Shown: positions 7,469 through 16,103 of the stretch, piece after piece | Layout: the number at the start of each line of letters is the position of its first letter | How positions within the stretch are numbered: the stretch's first letter is position 1 | Assembly: GCA_003598975.1 (NCBI GenBank) | Contig: QZIJ01000048.1 | Location: forward strand, 1-48,939 | Direction: 5' to 3' | DNA: 48,939 nucleotides | Origin: Anaerolineaceae bacterium | Lineage (GTDB): Bacteria; Chloroflexota; Anaerolineae; Anaerolineales; Villigracilaceae | Program-made: the position numbers and the translations under genes | The notes under the pieces: generated by a model | The model's input: only the letters and a program-made list of their open reading frames with translations | What the model was told of the DNA's origin: nothing | Database searches by the model: none

Positions 7469-9865
7469 ATGAAAACGATACGTTACATCTTTATTCTTTT
7501 GCTGATTGCCGTTGTATTAACCGCTTGCGGCGCGATTCAGGCGGATTTGAGCACTAGGGAATACATCCTGACCACGGAGTTCGTCAATGGGGAGATGTCG
7601 TTTATGGGTGTTGGCGGTGATATTAACGGCGTCCTCAATCCCACGCTGGTTGCCAAAGCAGGGGAGATCATCACCGTGACGCTTGTCAACGGAGGCTGGG
7701 GCAGGCACGACATTTACTTCCCTGAACTGAAGGTTGGCACAAAAGTGGTTACAGAGAAGGGCGAATCTGCCTCGGTGACATTCAAGGTCCCAATGCAGGA
7801 AACAGAACTTGAGTACCACGACAGTGTGGACCATCATGCCGAACTTGGCATGTTGGGCGTTCTGCAGGTGATTGAGGCGGATGTTGTGGAAACGCAATCT
7901 CAACCCGCCGCGGTGGTGGAAGCGAATCTGGCGCAGGCGTTTCAGAAGGGCGGATGCGCGGCCTGCCATGTGATCCCCGGTGTACCCAATGCGATTGGAA
8001 GTATTGGACCCGATCTTACGAACATGGCGCTTGTTGCAGGGGAACGCGTGCAGTCGAAAGATTATCAGGGCAGTGCCGGGACGGTGGAAGAGTACGTGCG
8101 TGAGTCGATTGAGGAGCCCAGCGCGTTTGTTTCTCCAGATTGCCCGGGCGGTCCCTGTCAGGACGGCTTGATGCCTTCGGTTGCCAGCGTGTTCAGCGAA
8201 GAGGAAATGCAGGCTGTGGTGAGTTACCTTGCCGGTTTGCCCGAAAGCGCCAGCCAGTTGGAATCCGCGCCGGTGGCAGAGACCGGCGTGGGGGAGTCTG
8301 GATCCGCCGCGCCCCAGGGCGAAGTCGCGCTTACAGACGAGGAGTTTGCCTGGGCGAAGCAGACCTTCTTCGAGCGGTGCGCGGGTTGTCATGGAACGTT
8401 AAGAAAAGGCGCGACAGGCCCTGCGCTGACGCCCGATAAAACCCTGCCCAAAGGTACACTGGCATTATCCGCGATCATCTTTAATGGCACCACGCGCGGC
8501 ATGCCTGATTGGGGCAAGCAGGGCGTATTTACCCAGGAACAGACAGACGTCATGGCAAAGTTCCTGCAAAACGAACCGCCCGCCCCGCCTGAACTTTCGC
8601 TTCAGCAGATGAAGGATTCGTGGCAGTTGATCACGCCTGTTGACCAGCGCCCCACTTCGAAGCAGACCACGCGTGATATCGAAAACTATTTCATCGTCAC
8701 CCTGCGCGATGCTGGACAAGTTGCCATCATTGATGGTGACACCTTTGAGATTGTCAACACCGTGGATAGCGGCTACGCGGTCCACATCACGCGCATGTCG
8801 GCTTCGGGACGTTATGCCTATGTGATCGGGCGCGATGGACGCCTGGCCTTGATCGACCTGTGGATGGAAAAGCCCGAAGTGGTGGCGCGCGTGCAAACCT
8901 GTTACGATGCCCGCTCGGTGGAAGTGAGCAAGTACGAAGGCCCCGAAGGTGATTTCCGCGACAAGTACGCCATTACCGGTTGCTACTGGCCGCCGCATTT
9001 CGCCATTCTTGATGGTCAGACGCTCGAACCGATGAAAGTTGTCTCCAGCCGCAGTTACACCTTTGATACAGGCGAATTCCACCCCGAACCGCGCGTGGCG
9101 AGCATCCTGGCTTCACACTACAAACCGGAATGGGTTGTGAACATCAAGGAGACCGGCTTGATCTGGATCGTGGATTATACCGACCTGGACAACTTGTCCA
9201 TCAAGCAGATTGAAGCCTCGCTCTTCCTGCACGACGGCGGGCTGGATTCGACCCACCGCTACTTCCTGGTGGCGGCGAACCAATCCAACCAGATCGCGGT
9301 CGTGGACTTGAAAGACGGCAGTCTGGCAAGCATCGTGGATGTGGGCGCAGTGCCGCATCCCGGGCGCGGCGCGAATTGGCTGGACCCCGAATTTGGTCCT
9401 GTCTGGAGCACGCCACATCTCGGTGAGGCCTCGGTGATGTCGGTCGGGACCGACCCGGACGGTCACGCGGATAACGCCTGGAAGTCGGTCCGCACCACGC
9501 CTCTGCCGGGTTCTGGCAGTCTGTTTATCAAGACTCATCCCAACAGCCAGTGGATTTGGGTGGACATGACGCTCAACTCCGACCCGGCGCTGTCGCGCAC
9601 GATCTGCGTCATTGCCAAATCCGACCCGTCCAAGACTCACAAATGCTGGGAGATCGGCACCTACGGGCGCGCCGTCCACTTCGAGTACAACAAGGACGGC
9701 ACGCAGGTGTGGGTCAGTTTGTGGGGCGACGCCGCCAAACCCGGCGAAACTGGCGCCATCGTGGTCTACGACGACGCCACGCTAGAGGAAGTCGCCCGCA
9801 TTGACAATCTGATCACCCCCACAGGCAAGTTCAATGTTTACAACACCGTAAACGACATCTACTAG
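7469..9865 (+). CDS. nirS: Multidomain cytochrome cd1 nitrite reductase (cupredoxin-cyt c-cyt c-d1)
   Basis: Reduces nitrite to nitric oxide on the outside of the membrane. A lipoprotein signal ends at LTAC20. Residues 30-136 form a cupredoxin-like domain, followed by a cytochrome c domain with CAACH (173-177), a second one with CAGCH (304-308), and a d1-heme propeller from about 400 to 798. In the propeller the proximal d1 ligand His439 (SGYAVHI) and both active-site histidines, His538 (FHPEPRV) and His550 (ILASHYKPEW), are present, so nitrite reduction is plausible. At 798 aa it is far longer than classical NirS (about 560-600), owing to the N-terminal cupredoxin and the extra heme. The cupredoxin lacks its Cys ligand (Asp118). 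RBS is AGGAGA. No d1-heme biosynthesis genes (nirF/E/J) are in the window. A terminator follows. Confidence 0.92.
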   Translation: MKTIRYIFILLLIAVVLTACGAIQADLSTREYILTTEFVNGEMSFMGVGGDINGVLNPTLVAKAGEIITVTLVNGGWGRHDIYFPELKVGTKVVTEKGESASVTFKVPMQETELEYHDSVDHHAELGMLGVLQVIEADVVETQSQPAAVVEANLAQAFQKGGCAACHVIPGVPNAIGSIGPDLTNMALVAGERVQSKDYQGSAGTVEEYVRESIEEPSAFVSPDCPGGPCQDGLMPSVASVFSEEEMQAVVSYLAGLPESASQLESAPVAETGVGESGSAAPQGEVALTDEEFAWAKQTFFERCAGCHGTLRKGATGPALTPDKTLPKGTLALSAIIFNGTTRGMPDWGKQGVFTQEQTDVMAKFLQNEPPAPPELSLQQMKDSWQLITPVDQRPTSKQTTRDIENYFIVTLRDAGQVAIIDGDTFEIVNTVDSGYAVHITRMSASGRYAYVIGRDGRLALIDLWMEKPEVVARVQTCYDARSVEVSKYEGPEGDFRDKYAITGCYWPPHFAILDGQTLEPMKVVSSRSYTFDTGEFHPEPRVASILASHYKPEWVVNIKETGLIWIVDYTDLDNLSIKQIEASLFLHDGGLDSTHRYFLVAANQSNQIAVVDLKDGSLASIVDVGAVPHPGRGANWLDPEFGPVWSTPHLGEASVMSVGTDPDGHADNAWKSVRTTPLPGSGSLFIKTHPNSQWIWVDMTLNSDPALSRTICVIAKSDPSKTHKCWEIGTYGRAVHFEYNKDGTQVWVSLWGDAAKPGETGAIVVYDDATLEEVARIDNLITPTGKFNVYNTVNDIY

Positions 9866-9885
9866 GCGATGCCCGTTTGAACGAA

Positions 9886-9921
9886 CAAGACCTCCGATTT
9901 TGGTCGGAGGTCTTGATTTTT
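9886..9921 (+). terminator. Intrinsic terminator after nirS
   Basis: A perfect 12-bp stem CAAGACCTCCGA/TCGGAGGTCTTG with a 6-nt loop is followed by ATTTTT. It separates the convergent nirS and glnA genes. Confidence 0.9.
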
Positions 9922-9934
9922 AAAACTGAGCTTG

Positions 9935-11272
9935 TTACGCCACTTCCAAATAGCGTTCGATCTCGTAATCCGTAACGCGCAGGCGGAAATCGTCCCACTC
10001 CTCCCACTTGGCACGGACGAAGGTCTCGTAAGCGGCCTGACCGAGCGCTTCCTTCAGGACCGCGTCCTTCTCCAACTCGGAGAGGGCTTCAGCCAGTGAC
10101 CCGGGCAGTTCGCCCACACCCAGTCTCTTGCGTTCCTTCTGATCGAGGTGATACAGGTTCACGTTATTGAGCGGCTTGGGCGGAGTCATATTGTTGTCAA
10201 TGCCATCCAGCGCGGCGGCCAGCATCCCCGCGAAGGCCAGATAGGGATTCGACGAAGGATCGGGGAAGCGCAACTCGGCGCGCATGGACTTGTCACGACC
10301 TTCGGTGTAGCGCGGGATGCGAATCAGCGCGGAACGGTTGATCTGTGCCCAGCCGATATAGACGGGTGCCTCGTAACCGGGGACGAGTCGCTTGTATGAA
10401 TTCACCGTCGGTGCGACGAGAGCGGCTAGCGCGCGGGCGTGCTTCAATTGTCCCGCGATGAACGAGCGAGCCAGCGCGGAGAGTTTCATTTCATCTTTCG
10501 CGTCGAAGAACAGGTTGTTGCCTTTGTCGTCGAACAACGACTGATGGCAGTGCATGCCCGAGCCGTTGATGCCAAACACAGGCTTGGGCATGAACGAAGC
10601 GGTTAGTCCGTGTTGCGCGGCGATGGCTTTCACGGTGTACTTCAAGGTCAACACATTGTCTGCGGCTTTCAACGCGTTCGCAAAGCGGAAGTCGATTTCG
10701 TGCTGACCAAGCGCCACTTCGTGGTGGCCCACTTCCACCTCGATGCCCATGCTCATCAACGCTTCCATCAATTTTGTGCGTACGGTCACGGCTTCATCGA
10801 ACGAGGAAAAATCGAAGTAACCACCCACATCGTGCGGAACGGGATGGACGCCATGTCCGTTCGTTCCTTTGAAAAGGAAAAACTCAGGCTCGGGGCCGAT
10901 GTTAAACGTCCAGCCGCGTTCGGTCACTCGCTTTATCATCCGCTTCAACGTCCCGCGCGGATCGCCATCGAAAGGTTCGCCGTCGGGTGTGTAGATGTCA
11001 CAGAAGATGCGCGCCCGCTTGCTTTCCTCAGGCGACCACGGAAGCACGGCATACGTGTCGGGATCCAGGATGAGGCGCATGTCGCTTTCCTGAATGCGGG
11101 CAAACCCCTCCACCGAGGAACCGTCGAACCACACGCCGTCTTCCAGCGCGCCCTCCAGATTATGCAACGGCATATCCACGCTTTTCACTACGCCGAGCAC
11201 GTCTGTGAACTGTAACGAGACAAAGTGGACTTTGTCTTCCTTAATTTGTTTGATCAAATCTTTCGCATCCAT
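9935..11272 (-). CDS. glnA: Glutamine synthetase, type I (alpha subgroup)
   Basis: ATP-dependent synthesis of glutamine from glutamate and ammonium in the cytoplasm; dodecameric enzyme. The 445-aa length and the absence of the C-terminal adenylylation-loop insertion mark the GSI-alpha form. Visible motifs are DGSSVEGFARIQESD, the metal ligands in NIGPEPEFFLF, HHEVALGQHEIDFRF, the ATP-site KPVFGINGSGMHCHQSL, NSYKRLVPGYEAPVY, and NRSALIRIPRY with RAELRFPDPSSNPYLAF. The ATG at 11272 is chosen because GGAGAAAAA precedes it; the upstream extension is translated from a low-complexity ATCAGTCAATC repeat. It would assimilate ammonium, for example that released by the purine genes. Convergent with nirS. 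Confidence 0.96.
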   Translation of the reverse strand: MDAKDLIKQIKEDKVHFVSLQFTDVLGVVKSVDMPLHNLEGALEDGVWFDGSSVEGFARIQESDMRLILDPDTYAVLPWSPEESKRARIFCDIYTPDGEPFDGDPRGTLKRMIKRVTERGWTFNIGPEPEFFLFKGTNGHGVHPVPHDVGGYFDFSSFDEAVTVRTKLMEALMSMGIEVEVGHHEVALGQHEIDFRFANALKAADNVLTLKYTVKAIAAQHGLTASFMPKPVFGINGSGMHCHQSLFDDKGNNLFFDAKDEMKLSALARSFIAGQLKHARALAALVAPTVNSYKRLVPGYEAPVYIGWAQINRSALIRIPRYTEGRDKSMRAELRFPDPSSNPYLAFAGMLAAALDGIDNNMTPPKPLNNVNLYHLDQKERKRLGVGELPGSLAEALSELEKDAVLKEALGQAAYETFVRAKWEEWDDFRLRVTDYEIERYLEVA

Positions 11273-11328
11273 TTTTTCTCCTTTTTCTGATGACTGATTG
11301 ATTGACTGATAACTGGTCACTGGATTGC

Positions 11329-12267
11329 TTACTCTGCAACCGCCACTACCTCCTCCTCCTCATTTTTCTTCGCTTCTTTCTGGACCCCAGAGCGGCTTCT
11401 GTTTATGAACATCACCGACCCGACGATGATCGCGGCCGCCAGCCAGATGCGCGGCTCCAGCGGCTCATCTGCCAGCCAGTTTCCGAGCAACACCGCAACG
11501 ATGGGATTCACATACGCGTATGTCGCCACTAATGAAATCGGCGCGTTCTGCAATAACCAACCGTACGAAACGAACCCAACCAGCGAACCGATAAAGATAA
11601 GATAGAGCAATCCCCACGCGGATTTCGCTGTGACAAGGGATACTTCCCATCCACCTAATTCGCCTGAAACCATGGACACGACGAACAAGCCGACGCTTCC
11701 CATCAACATCTGTCCACCCGTGGACATGAGCGAGGATTTAGGCAGATCGGCATGCTTGCTGTACACCGAGCCAAGACTCCAGAACACACATGCAAAGAGC
11801 AGAGCGCCGATTCCCAAGGAGTCCAGTTTTGTGCCGCCAGTCAATTCGGTGGGACTGATCAGGATGAAGATGCCGATGAAACCGATCAGCAATCCGAGGA
11901 AGGTCCATCGGTTGGGTTTAATTCCGCCCGGGCGGAAGGCTTCGGTGATGACCAGAAACATCGGGATCGCGCCGATTATCAGTGCCGCGATCCCTGATGG
12001 GATGGTCTGCTCAGCCCACGCCACCAAACCGTTGCCACCGAGCAGGAGCAGGTTGCCGATGATGGCGAGCGAAATCCACTGTTTGCGCGTGGGCATGGGG
12101 ATCCCTGCCGCGCGTTGCCAGATGACGAGGATGAGCCCTGAGACAAGGAATCGAATCCCTGCGTGGAAGAACGGCGGGATGCTTTCCACCGCGAATCGAA
12201 TCCCCAGATACGTCGAACCCCAAACAATGTAGAGCGCCAGTAATGCAATCCAGATTTTTGTTTTCAT
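11329..12267 (-). CDS. EamA-family (DMT superfamily) transporter
   Basis: A 312-aa inner-membrane permease with ten hydrophobic helices and two EamA repeats. The first opens with WIALLALYIVWGSTYLGIRF (the WGSxxxxxR signature), the second with ALLFACVFWSLGSVYSKH. The typical YedA-type ending YVNPIVAVLLGNWLADEPLE is present. Members export amino acids or other metabolites; the substrate here cannot be read. It lies 57 bases upstream of glnA on the same strand, so co-transcription is possible. ATG at 12267 has GGAAACC upstream. The C-terminus carries an acidic tail (KKNEEEE). Confidence 0.9.
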   Translation of the reverse strand: MKTKIWIALLALYIVWGSTYLGIRFAVESIPPFFHAGIRFLVSGLILVIWQRAAGIPMPTRKQWISLAIIGNLLLLGGNGLVAWAEQTIPSGIAALIIGAIPMFLVITEAFRPGGIKPNRWTFLGLLIGFIGIFILISPTELTGGTKLDSLGIGALLFACVFWSLGSVYSKHADLPKSSLMSTGGQMLMGSVGLFVVSMVSGELGGWEVSLVTAKSAWGLLYLIFIGSLVGFVSYGWLLQNAPISLVATYAYVNPIVAVLLGNWLADEPLEPRIWLAAAIIVGSVMFINRSRSGVQKEAKKNEEEEVVAVAE

Positions 12268-12282
12268 GGTTTCCTTTTTGTA

Positions 12283-12352
12283 CACGGATTACACGGATTT
12301 TTTTTTAATCCTTTCCGTGTGAGTCCGTGTAATCCGCGTTTATCCGTGTACG
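12283..12352. repeat. ACACGGATT palindromic intergenic repeat
   Basis: TACACGGATTACACGGATT is followed by a T-run and then, in inverse orientation, AATCC...CCGTGTAATCC...ATCCGTGTA, giving an imperfect hairpin with repeated CCGTGTAATC units. It overlaps the last codons of the adjacent methyltransferase gene (TVHG plus stop). Confidence 0.75.
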
Positions 12353-13185
12353 GTTTGATGTCTCAGTTCGCTGAACAACAGCGCTTTCTTCCTTGCGCTT
12401 CCATACCGATAATTTCCGAAATCACCGTCTTTGCGTAGTACGCGGTGACAGGGGATCAACACCGCAACGGGATTGTGTCCAACCGCCGTTCCCACCGCGC
12501 GCAAGGCAGACGGTTTGCCAATTCTTGTCGCGATCCGCTCATAGGTGGTTACCGCGCCTTGCGGAATCCGCAACAGCGCCTCCCAGACCTTGATCTGGAA
12601 ATTCGTCCCGCGCAGGTGCAGGCGAAGGGCATCTTGTCCGCGCCAGTTCAGGTCGAAGATCGGTGCGACGAGTGGGGCAGTGGTTTTGACATCTTCGATC
12701 ATCTTCGCCTCTTTCCAGTCTGCGACAAGGTTGTCCACCGCGTCGCCTTCGCTGGTCTGCACGAAGCCGAGATGACAGATGCCGCGTTCGGTTGTCGCGA
12801 TCAGGCACTTGCCGAAAGGCGTTGGGTGAATCCCGTAGCGGATGGTTACGCCTGCGCCGCGCGTCTTGTATTCGCCCGGTGTTACCGCCTCGGTGGTGAC
12901 AAAAAGATCGTGCAGGCGTCCCAAACTCGAAAGTCCGACTCGATGCGTTGTATCCAGCAGGTTTTCCGATTGGGCGAGGAGTTCCTTGGCGTGTTCCTTC
13001 GTCAGGAATTGCAGGAAACGCTTTGGGCTGATACCTGCCCAGCGGGTGAACATCCGCTGGAAGTGGAACTCGCTCACTCCAACCGCCGCGGCCACCTCCT
13101 CCAGCTCGGGTTGGCGCGCCGCGTTGGTTTCGATAAAGCGAATCGCCTGCTCGATGAGTCGATAATCTTGTGAAGTGGATTCCAT
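12340..13185 (-). CDS. AraC-type HTH / methylated-DNA-protein-cysteine methyltransferase fusion
   Basis: A 281-aa fusion that combines DNA-alkylation repair with transcription control. Residues about 10-105 form an AraC HTH domain (LEEVAAAVGVSEFHFQRMF, then GISPKRFLQFL). From about 115 a regulatory/ribonuclease-like segment precedes the catalytic methyltransferase domain with FQIKVWEALLRIPQGAVTTY and the active site IPCHRVL, whose Cys accepts the alkyl group irreversibly. It resembles Ada without the N-terminal Zn/methylphosphotriester domain, so the methyl-switch of classical Ada regulation is absent. Start at 13185 (MESTSQDY) with GGAGG upstream; the longer frame runs through repeat DNA. 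The last four codons lie in an intergenic repeat. Confidence 0.92.
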   Translation of the reverse strand: MESTSQDYRLIEQAIRFIETNAARQPELEEVAAAVGVSEFHFQRMFTRWAGISPKRFLQFLTKEHAKELLAQSENLLDTTHRVGLSSLGRLHDLFVTTEAVTPGEYKTRGAGVTIRYGIHPTPFGKCLIATTERGICHLGFVQTSEGDAVDNLVADWKEAKMIEDVKTTAPLVAPIFDLNWRGQDALRLHLRGTNFQIKVWEALLRIPQGAVTTYERIATRIGKPSALRAVGTAVGHNPVAVLIPCHRVLRKDGDFGNYRYGSARKKALLFSELRHQTVHG

Positions 13186-13318
13186 AGCAACCTCCGTTTT
13201 TTGATGATGGAAATTGTATTTCTCACTCGTTGTGGAGGCCACCCGATTCTTGCTCATTTTCTCCTTTCCCCCCTCCCCCGATTTTGGGAGAGGGGCAGGG
13301 GTGATGGCGATTAAAACA

Positions 13319-13346
13319 AAACAGGCACGCGCGGGCATGCCTGTTT
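13319..13346. repeat. Hairpin AAACAGGCA/TGCCTGTTT
   Basis: A 9-bp perfect inverted repeat with a 10-nt C/G-rich loop, in the gene-free region upstream of the AraC/methyltransferase gene. It may be a terminator remnant or part of the repeat set. Confidence 0.5.
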
Positions 13347-13683
13347 AAACCACATGGGGTATTTAAAAAAGACAGCCCTTCCAAATGCAAACAGACCCAA
13401 TGAGTCTGTGTCATTGCGCCGCCTTGTCCCACGCGTCACCGCATGGTTTTTGGCAGGAGCAACAGAGTTTTTTTAAACTCCTTTGCTCGTGCGCTTGCTT
13501 TGGAAGGGAGAAGGGAGCCAATGACGTGGCTCCAGAGGCATCCGCTGATCGATCCGATGTTCCGCTACCCCACCGCCCCTGTTGGGGCACCTCCCCCATT
13601 TTGAACAAATGAAGGAGGCTGGGATGGGGTGGCGTTAGCGCCCCGTTCGCACGGGGGAACCTCCACCTCGTGATCTCATCTTC

Positions 13684-13720
13684 GGTGGTCGAGTAGGACG
13701 AAGTCCATACCGAGGCCGCC
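13684..13720. repeat. GGTCGAGTAG palindromic element copy
   Basis: GGTGGTCGAGTAGGACG and TACCGAGGCCGCC form an imperfect hairpin. The core GGTCGAGTAG...TA(C/T)CGAG matches the larger copies at 21944-22107, so it belongs to the same dispersed family. Confidence 0.55.
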
Positions 13721-14052
13721 AACTGAGACCCAGCCGCTAGTTCTCCGAATATTTAATTGTTAATCAGGCGGCATTGTACTCGCGCCAGAGAAGTGAGTCA
13801 AGCCGTAAGTTTAAAAAGTTACCCCGCAAATGCCGTGTGCAACCGGGTTTTGGACCTGCTTTCGCAGGTGGGCTCCAATCGGGAAACGCCGCCTTGGCTC
13901 AGGCCTATCGCGTTATTTCCACGAAGATAAGAGCCCGTTGTGTGGATGTTGGCCCAAAACGTAGTAGTTACATCACGAACACAGCAGGGTATGATTCTTA
14001 TACCATAAACCCAAAGCAGAGGGGAGAGAAAAATTAATTACAATGGTGATGG

Positions 14053-14064
14053 TACAATCCCGCC
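14053..14064 (+). promoter_or_regulatory. -10 hexamer directly before the start codon (leaderless mRNA)
   Basis: TACAAT (14053-14058) is followed by 6 bases and then the ATG at 14065. No Shine-Dalgarno sequence fits. Transcription starting 6-7 bases after the hexamer would begin at the AUG itself. Confidence 0.55.
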
Positions 14065-14652
14065 ATGCCCATCTCTTCGACATCATTGATCCTCGTGGCC
14101 TTTCTTCCAACTCCTCGAGACATGGAGATCGCGCGACTGTTGGGCTGGTACCGCATCCCGCTTCGCTCCGCCCCCAAAGTGGTCGCGGTTGACCATTTGG
14201 CTTTTTACCAACCCGCGAGTTTTGGTGAGCGCGGCGGACGGATCGAATTCGTCAGCGAAGTGCGCGGCCACGAACTGACAACGCGCGCCGAACTCCTGCG
14301 CGATGAAGCGGATCATCCACGCGCCAATGAGGAGTATTATAAAATCCAGATCGGTGCGCTGGAAAAGTTGGCCTCCCCAATTCTGGCGGACAAGTGGAAA
14401 CGCATCACCTTTCTTTACACCACGGGGGAATATCTTCTCAATGCGAAATCCGTCAATGACCTTGTTGTTCAAAGCGATGAGCGTCAGTTACTTTGGCGCT
14501 CCCTGCGAGAACGTGCCGAGAACGAACAACTCTATAAAGTGGATCTGCCCGAAGCGAACATTCCTCCCGAAGTATTGATGGCGTTATTGGGGATAAAAGA
14601 AATGCAGGCTCCCTATTCTGCAAAGGATGAATCGAATGGCGACATTGATTAA
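14065..14652 (+). CDS. Conserved hypothetical protein, 195 aa
   Basis: Not recognised. It is a soluble protein with a basic, tryptophan/tyrosine-containing N-terminal region (IARLLGWYRIPLRSAPKVVAVDHLAFYQP) and a C-terminal region rich in acidic helices (RSLRERAENEQLYKVDLPE). No signal peptide or membrane segment. Its last 17 bases overlap the hydantoinase gene that follows, implying translational coupling and possibly a related function. The mRNA appears leaderless. Confidence 0.75.
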   Translation: MPISSTSLILVAFLPTPRDMEIARLLGWYRIPLRSAPKVVAVDHLAFYQPASFGERGGRIEFVSEVRGHELTTRAELLRDEADHPRANEEYYKIQIGALEKLASPILADKWKRITFLYTTGEYLLNAKSVNDLVVQSDERQLLWRSLRERAENEQLYKVDLPEANIPPEVLMALLGIKEMQAPYSAKDESNGDID

Positions 14653-16048
14653 GAACGGAACGCTGATTACTGCGTCGGAAACTTTTGAGGCCGACATTCT
14701 GATTGAAGGGGAAACCATTTCTTTGATTGGTAAAAATTTACAGAATCCCAATGCGGATGTGATAAACGCCTCTGGTAAGTTCATTACTCCTGGGGGAGTT
14801 GATCCGCACACACACTTCGACCTGCCCATGTTTGGCACGGTCTCATCGGATGATCATTACACAGGTCACAAGGCCGCCGCGTTCGGTGGGACGACGACCG
14901 TGATGGATTTTGTGGTGCATGAGCCGCAGGGATTTAAACACTCGGTTGAGCTCTGGATGGAAAAGGCGACGAAGGCTGCAATTGATTTTTCCTTCCACAT
15001 GAACCTGACGAAATTCGATGAAGGGATTGCGAAGGAAATCCCAACGCTTGTGGACATGGGGATCACAGCGCTGAAAGTTTTTACCGCCTACAATGGACGT
15101 CTCCGCATTGACGACGGCAGTATCTTCCGCGCATTGCGAATCGCCAAAGACAACGGGATGCTCATGATGGCGCACTGTGAAAATGGCGATGTGATCGAGA
15201 CATTAATTCCCGAAGCGTTGGCCGCGGGACATACCTCTCCTGAATGGCACGCGCGCACGCGTCCTGCGTGGGGCGCGGTGGAGGCGACGCTCCGTCTCGC
15301 GGCGATGGCCGAGCAGGCGGACGCGCCCGTCTACATCGTCCACATGAACGCGGGCGGTGAAGCGGACATGCTCAAGTACGCGCGCGAGCGCGGAGTCAAA
15401 GTGATGGGGGAGACTTGTCCACAGTATCTCTTTTTCACCATTGACCATCTCCGCCGTCCCGATGGCGCGAAGTGGATTTGCTCCCCGCCGATGCGGACGG
15501 AGACGGACAACGCGCGTCTGTGGGAAGGCCTGCATGATGGAACATTGCAAGTCGTTGGCACCGATCACTGCCCGTTCTTCTTTGACGGCACAAAATCAAT
15601 TATCTATGAAGGGAAGGAAATTGCCATCGCAGGCAAGGAACTTGGCAGGGACGATTTCACCAAAATTCCCAACGGGCTTCCCGCTGTCGGCGACCGATTG
15701 CCGATCCTCTGGACGTACGGCGTCCGCGCGAGACGGATCACCGCCAACCAGTTCGTTGCGTTGACATCTACGAATCCCGCCAAGATTTTCGGCTTGTACC
15801 CGCGCAAGGGCGCACTCGTCCCCGGCGCGGACGCGGACATTGTCATCTGGGACGCGGAGAAAAAGGTCAAATACGGCGTAGCGTGTAGTCAGCATCGGAC
15901 GGATTACAATCTGTTTGAAGGCTGGGAAGTGGTCGGGATGCCCGAGAAGGTTTTCCTGCGCGGAAAACTTATCGTGGACGAAAACGAATGGCGCGGCGCG
16001 GCAGGCCAGGGTCAGTTTTTGAAGCGAGACGCGGGGCAAGTACTATGA
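14636..16048 (+). CDS. hydA: Dihydropyrimidinase / hydantoinase
   Basis: Cytoplasmic cyclic amidohydrolase that opens dihydropyrimidine or hydantoin rings to N-carbamoyl amino acids. The binuclear metal site is intact: VDPHTHFD, the carboxylated lysine in ITALKVFTAYN, MMAHCENGD, VYIVHMNAGG and VVGTDHCPF. The 470-aa length and the C-terminal TDYNLFEGWEV fit D-hydantoinase/dihydropyrimidinase rather than allantoinase or dihydroorotase. Start at the second in-frame ATG (14636), with GGAT about 8 bases upstream; it overlaps the preceding gene by 17 bases. A hydantoinase (HyuA) also belongs to anaerobic purine clusters of the ygeW type, but here it lies 24 kb away from those genes, so pyrimidine breakdown is equally likely. 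Confidence 0.93.
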   Translation: MATLIKNGTLITASETFEADILIEGETISLIGKNLQNPNADVINASGKFITPGGVDPHTHFDLPMFGTVSSDDHYTGHKAAAFGGTTTVMDFVVHEPQGFKHSVELWMEKATKAAIDFSFHMNLTKFDEGIAKEIPTLVDMGITALKVFTAYNGRLRIDDGSIFRALRIAKDNGMLMMAHCENGDVIETLIPEALAAGHTSPEWHARTRPAWGAVEATLRLAAMAEQADAPVYIVHMNAGGEADMLKYARERGVKVMGETCPQYLFFTIDHLRRPDGAKWICSPPMRTETDNARLWEGLHDGTLQVVGTDHCPFFFDGTKSIIYEGKEIAIAGKELGRDDFTKIPNGLPAVGDRLPILWTYGVRARRITANQFVALTSTNPAKIFGLYPRKGALVPGADADIVIWDAEKKVKYGVACSQHRTDYNLFEGWEVVGMPEKVFLRGKLIVDENEWRGAAGQGQFLKRDAGQVL

Positions 16049-16053
16049 AATCC

Positions 16054-16092
16054 AATCAGCCCTGAGTCCGCAAACTCAGGGCTGATTTTTTG
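16054..16092 (+). terminator. Terminator between convergent genes
   Basis: AATCAGCCCTGAGT/ACTCAGGGCTGATT is a 14-bp perfect stem with a 6-nt loop and a following T-run. It terminates the hydantoinase gene and may also serve the convergent lipoprotein gene. Confidence 0.9.
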
Positions 16093-16103
16093 TGGCATCT
16101 GGT

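Larger units (their letters stand above)
13186..14052. other. Gene-free 870-bp region rich in palindromes
   Basis: No convincing protein or RNA gene was found. Open frames here have no recognisable protein character. The interval holds a terminator-like hairpin AAACAGGCA/TGCCTGTTT (13319-13346), a short hairpin GGAGCC...GGCTCC (about 13513-13532), a C/G-rich palindromic block (about 13567-13634) and a copy of the GGTCGAGTAG palindrome family (13684-13720). The rest is unique sequence of no obvious function. Confidence 0.6.

Noticed and set aside
13411-13722. 103-codon minus-strand frame in the gene-free region
   Set aside because: Its sequence comes from the palindromic C/G-rich repeats (HPSLLHLFKMGEVPQQGRW), which is typical repeat-derived nonsense.
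13774-14037. 87-codon plus-strand frame before the hypothetical gene
   Set aside because: No ribosome-binding site, no hydrophobic or domain pattern; biased basic composition.
13186-14052. tmRNA, RNase P, SRP RNA, 6S RNA or riboswitch in the large gap
   Set aside because: None of the conserved motifs (for example GAGGAAAGTCC, GGTTCGA-type arms, GGAAGNAAGCA) is visible; only simple hairpins.
14636-16048. Assigning the hydantoinase to the purine operon
   Set aside because: It lies about 24 kb away with its own promoter and terminator; pyrimidine breakdown is equally likely.
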